Part shown: positions 61,798 through 64,000 of the stretch, piece after piece
Numbering within the stretch: the stretch's first letter is position 1
How the letters are laid out: each line of letters opens with the position of its first letter
Origin: Pedobacter sp. ok626
GTDB lineage: Bacteria; Bacteroidota; Bacteroidia; Sphingobacteriales; Sphingobacteriaceae
Assembly: GCF_900100435.1 (NCBI RefSeq)
Contig: NZ_FNEX01000005.1
Coordinates: 248,001-312,000 of the forward strand
Length of the DNA: 64,000 bases
Direction of reading: 5' to 3'
Notes under the pieces: model-generated
What the model was told of the DNA's origin: nothing
The model's input: only the letters and a program-made list of their open reading frames with translations
The model's database searches: none
Program-made: the position numbers and the translations under genes

Positions 61798-61832
61798 CAC
61801 AAAAGGGAAATCGTTATGATTTCCCTTTTGTG
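61798..61832 (-). terminator. Strong terminator of the TlpA/SRPBCC operon
   Basis: A perfect 15-bp stem (61798-61812 with 61818-61832) with a five-base loop. On the minus strand it is followed by TTTTCG. It stands 40 bases after the stop of the gene at 61872 and isolates it from the PIG-L cluster. Confidence 0.88.
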
Positions 61833-61871
61833 GATATGATGGGGATGATCAGCCCCTAATTAAATTGCGGA

Positions 61872-62408
61872 TTAATTCATGCGAGCCGCAGGAATAGACT
61901 TTTTTGTCATCTTATCCAAGCCCACAGCATAGCTGTCGAATTCTGCCGTTAATTGTGCAATTAAAGCTTTTTTGGCTTGTTCATTACCATTGATTTTGGC
62001 TCTCCATATCACAGCCGTTTTGCTCTCCTTGGCTTTGATAAATATGGCATATTCTGCCGATTTAATTCCTTTAGGTAAGCTGGTGTCAGAAAAACTTATG
62101 GCAATCAATTTATTGTGTGCCTCACTCTGAGTGATATTTTCTTCACGACTAGCGCCATTTGAAAAGACAATTTTTCTGGATACGGGCATATTAGGATTTG
62201 TAGCCTCTATAGCGGCTACATAACCATTTGATGCTTTTTTAAGCAGCTCATTGTTATTAAAAACATCCCAAACATTATCCATTTCCATATCGATGAGCAC
62301 GTCTTTTTCTACGTCCCATTTAACTTTTGTTGCTGCAGCCATTTGAGCATTAGCTTTGATGGTCGATAAACCCGTTAGCAGCAATAATGATAATATGATC
62401 TTCTTCAT
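61872..62408 (-). CDS. Exported SRPBCC (START-like) family protein
   Basis: A 178-residue protein with a signal peptide (MKKIILSLLLLTGLSTIKAN, cut near NAQ). The mature part has the SRPBCC ligand-cavity layout: KVKWDVEKDVLIDMEMDNVW, VFNNNELLKKASNGYVAAIE, a run of strands (RKIVFSNGASREENITQ; KTAVIWRAKING) and a final long helix (KKALIAQLTAEFDSYAVGLD). Exported members of this fold are unusual but not rare in Bacteroidota. It follows the TlpA-type gene by two bases and ends at a strong terminator. Ligand unknown. Confidence 0.78.
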   Translation of the reverse strand: MKKIILSLLLLTGLSTIKANAQMAAATKVKWDVEKDVLIDMEMDNVWDVFNNNELLKKASNGYVAAIEATNPNMPVSRKIVFSNGASREENITQSEAHNKLIAISFSDTSLPKGIKSAEYAIFIKAKESKTAVIWRAKINGNEQAKKALIAQLTAEFDSYAVGLDKMTKKSIPAARMN

Positions 62409-62410
62409 AA

Positions 62411-63571
62411 TTACATTCCAAATATTTTTTTCATGGCTTTATCTAGTGACTCTCCACGAACATTTTTCTCTACAATTTTTCCTTCTTTATCTACAACAAC
62501 AAGGTAAGGGATACCACTGAATAGGTAAGATGCCATTACTGGTTTAGACTCTACTGCATTGATCTGTGGCCATGTCATTCTCTCTTCAGTCATTGCTTTT
62601 TTCCAGTCAGCAGGTTTTGCGTCAACTGATACAGATAAAATCTCCAAACCTTTATCTTTGTATTTTTTGTAAACTTCTTTCAAGTGAGGAATTTCCTGGC
62701 GACAAGGACCGCACCATGATGCCCAGAAATCGATAATGAGGTATTTGCCTTTAAAATCTTTAGGACTCATTTTTTTACCGTTTATATCTGGGAAAGAAAA
62801 GTCAGGTGCTTTTTGACCATCAGCAATTTTAGCAGTTTGCGCCATGTTGTCAAGAATTTCCTGTTTCTTTTGTTTAGCTTGGGTTAACCAAGGGTATTTC
62901 TTTGTCAAGTTATCTAATGTTGACATTAACAATTCACCATCTCTTTTCCAGCTTATACTATTCAAAGCGTAAAGAACCGCAGGCTGGTCTTTGTATTTAT
63001 TGATGATGTATTTGGTACGGATATTTGCCTCTTTATTGATACGGTCGAAACCATCCTTCATATAATTAATCCAAAGTGTGTCTTTAGAAAGGCCTGCTCT
63101 GTATTGCTCCTGACCAACAGCAATCATCTGCTGATAGTTAAGGTAGTTGACAAGGTTCATATCATTGATCAGGTCATTATCGGCTGAAGTGTTTTCCATA
63201 TAGATGTATGGAGGATTTTTGATCTTCATTTTAGCGGTATCAATACCCCTTACATTCACATGGATATTGTCTTTATCTGCCCAGAAATCAATGCGATCCA
63301 TATAATATACGCGAACCTGGTAAAAGTCCGGTTTATCTGCAGGTACTTTAAAAGAGAAATTGTTGTTGGCATCAACTTTAGTACTATCGATAGCTTTGAA
63401 AGCTCTTTTAAAACCTTCTCCTTCATATTTACCCAGGTAGATAGGGTATTTGTTTTCTGTATCCGGAAACTTAACTGTCCCGGTAAAAGTTACAGTTTTT
63501 CCTTTTTGGGCAAAGCTACTGCTTACCATTAACAACGCGGCAATTGCCAGTGTTAAACCTTTTTTAATCAT
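62411..63571 (-). CDS. TlpA-family thiol-disulphide oxidoreductase
   Basis: A 386-residue exported protein. The signal peptide (LTLAIAALLMVSSSFAQ) is followed by a DUF4369-like beta-rich N-terminal domain (about 28-125), a helical middle region (about 130-240) and a C-terminal thioredoxin fold (about 250-386) with the active site FWASWCGPCRQE and the cis-proline loop near GIPYLVVVDKEG. It should reduce or exchange disulphides in the periplasm. It is flanked by the exported SRPBCC gene two bases downstream and a partial gene 31 bases upstream, all on the same strand, forming one operon. Confidence 0.9.
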   Translation of the reverse strand: MIKKGLTLAIAALLMVSSSFAQKGKTVTFTGTVKFPDTENKYPIYLGKYEGEGFKRAFKAIDSTKVDANNNFSFKVPADKPDFYQVRVYYMDRIDFWADKDNIHVNVRGIDTAKMKIKNPPYIYMENTSADNDLINDMNLVNYLNYQQMIAVGQEQYRAGLSKDTLWINYMKDGFDRINKEANIRTKYIINKYKDQPAVLYALNSISWKRDGELLMSTLDNLTKKYPWLTQAKQKKQEILDNMAQTAKIADGQKAPDFSFPDINGKKMSPKDFKGKYLIIDFWASWCGPCRQEIPHLKEVYKKYKDKGLEILSVSVDAKPADWKKAMTEERMTWPQINAVESKPVMASYLFSGIPYLVVVDKEGKIVEKNVRGESLDKAMKKIFGM

Positions 63572-63602
63572 GGTGTTTTGTATTATGTATTTAAGTTAAT
63601 TT

Positions 63603-64000
63603 TTAATCTTTCATCATTGGAGGCGTCATCTGTCCTTTTTGGGAAGCTTCTTTCCTCAGGTCTTGTGCTTTAGTCGCCATTACTTCCGCCTCAGCAGTTT
63701 TACCTTGTTTTTTTAGTGTTCTTTTTCTCAGGTCGGCCAATTGGATGCTGGCAAATAGATTTGGGTTGTTACGCTCTATCTGATCTGCCCAGCTTAAGGC
63801 GTGTTTATAATATTGTGCAGGAGCTGCGGTTACTAAATCATTGGCCGCACCAATTACAAAATTTATTTTGTTTTTAAAATCAGCATCAGCTTGAATAGCC
63901 TCTACATTTGCTATAAACTTATCCCATTTGTTTGCAGCTGCAAATTCAATAAGATCCAGCTGAGCAAGCATTGGTTTTGAATAATCAGTTCCATTGCTTA
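63603..64000 (-). CDS. C-terminal part of an unidentified protein of the TlpA operon (cut by window edge)
   Basis: The frame is open to the end of the window; the Met at 63971 is internal. About 132 residues are visible, almost wholly helical and TPR-like (FIANVEAIQADADFKNKINF; YYKHALSWADQIERNNPNLF; KRTLKKQGKTAEAEVMATKA), ending with KGQMTPPMMKD. Many Bacteroidota proteins have an N-terminal thioredoxin domain followed by such a helical tail, and the adjacent TlpA-type gene would fit, but the catalytic part is outside the window. No confident family. Confidence 0.6.
   Translation of the reverse strand, partial: SNGTDYSKPMLAQLDLIEFAAANKWDKFIANVEAIQADADFKNKINFVIGAANDLVTAAPAQYYKHALSWADQIERNNPNLFASIQLADLRKRTLKKQGKTAEAEVMATKAQDLRKEASQKGQMTPPMMKD

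Overview
The window looks like a chromosome segment of a Bacteroidota bacterium, most probably Sphingobacteriaceae and close to Pedobacter. The reasons are: two sigma/FecR/SusC/SusD modules, a complete Bat (aerotolerance-type) operon, a RpoD-type sigma factor of under 300 residues, DUF3822 next to rsmD, no Shine-Dalgarno sequences, and promoters of the TTTG / TAnnTTTG type. This placement is inference from gene content; no rRNA or tRNA gene was recognised. The window is cut inside a gene at both ends.

Layout. 1-7.5 kb is mostly housekeeping: an SRPBCC protein with pyrE, a divergent RpoD paralogue, a NUDIX protein, the coaD-rsmD-DUF3822 operon, a RecD-like helicase and a membrane-anchored four-helix-bundle protein. 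7.5-16.1 kb holds a histidine kinase, a tripartite RND efflux operon and a pyridoxal-phosphate histidine decarboxylase. 16.2-17.5 kb holds a DUF3050 gene between two copies of a ~148-nt element whose arms differ in sequence but keep pairing. 17.6-25.9 kb is the MoxR-DUF58-BatA/B/C/D/E operon. 25.9-28.0 kb carries DUF2461, a flavin-binding oxidase-like protein with a textbook promoter, and a NYN/OST-HTH protein.

28.2-52.6 kb is the accessory core: two adjacent, paralogous carbohydrate-uptake loci. Each has an ECF sigma factor, a FecR anti-sigma factor, a SusC receptor with an N-terminal STN signalling domain, a SusD lipoprotein and a secreted sialidase-fold protein. The first locus also has a lipoprotein TIM-barrel isomerase/epimerase, an FG-GAP repeat protein and a GMC oxidoreductase with its small subunit. 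That set resembles periplasmic glycoside 3-oxidation (LacA/LacC type). The second locus has a DUF5017 lipoprotein and a SusD carrying an inserted glycine-rich repeat. The two SusC genes are preceded by related hairpins.

52.6-64 kb is mixed: tyrA with an aminotransferase, a HigB/HigA toxin-antitoxin pair with a visible operator, a 53-codon gene beside a 32-bp palindrome, DUF4230, a second histidine decarboxylase divergent from an Lrp/AsnC regulator, a three-gene PIG-L deacetylase / GT4 / (alpha/alpha)6 hydrolase cluster, and a periplasmic TlpA-type operon closed by a strong terminator.
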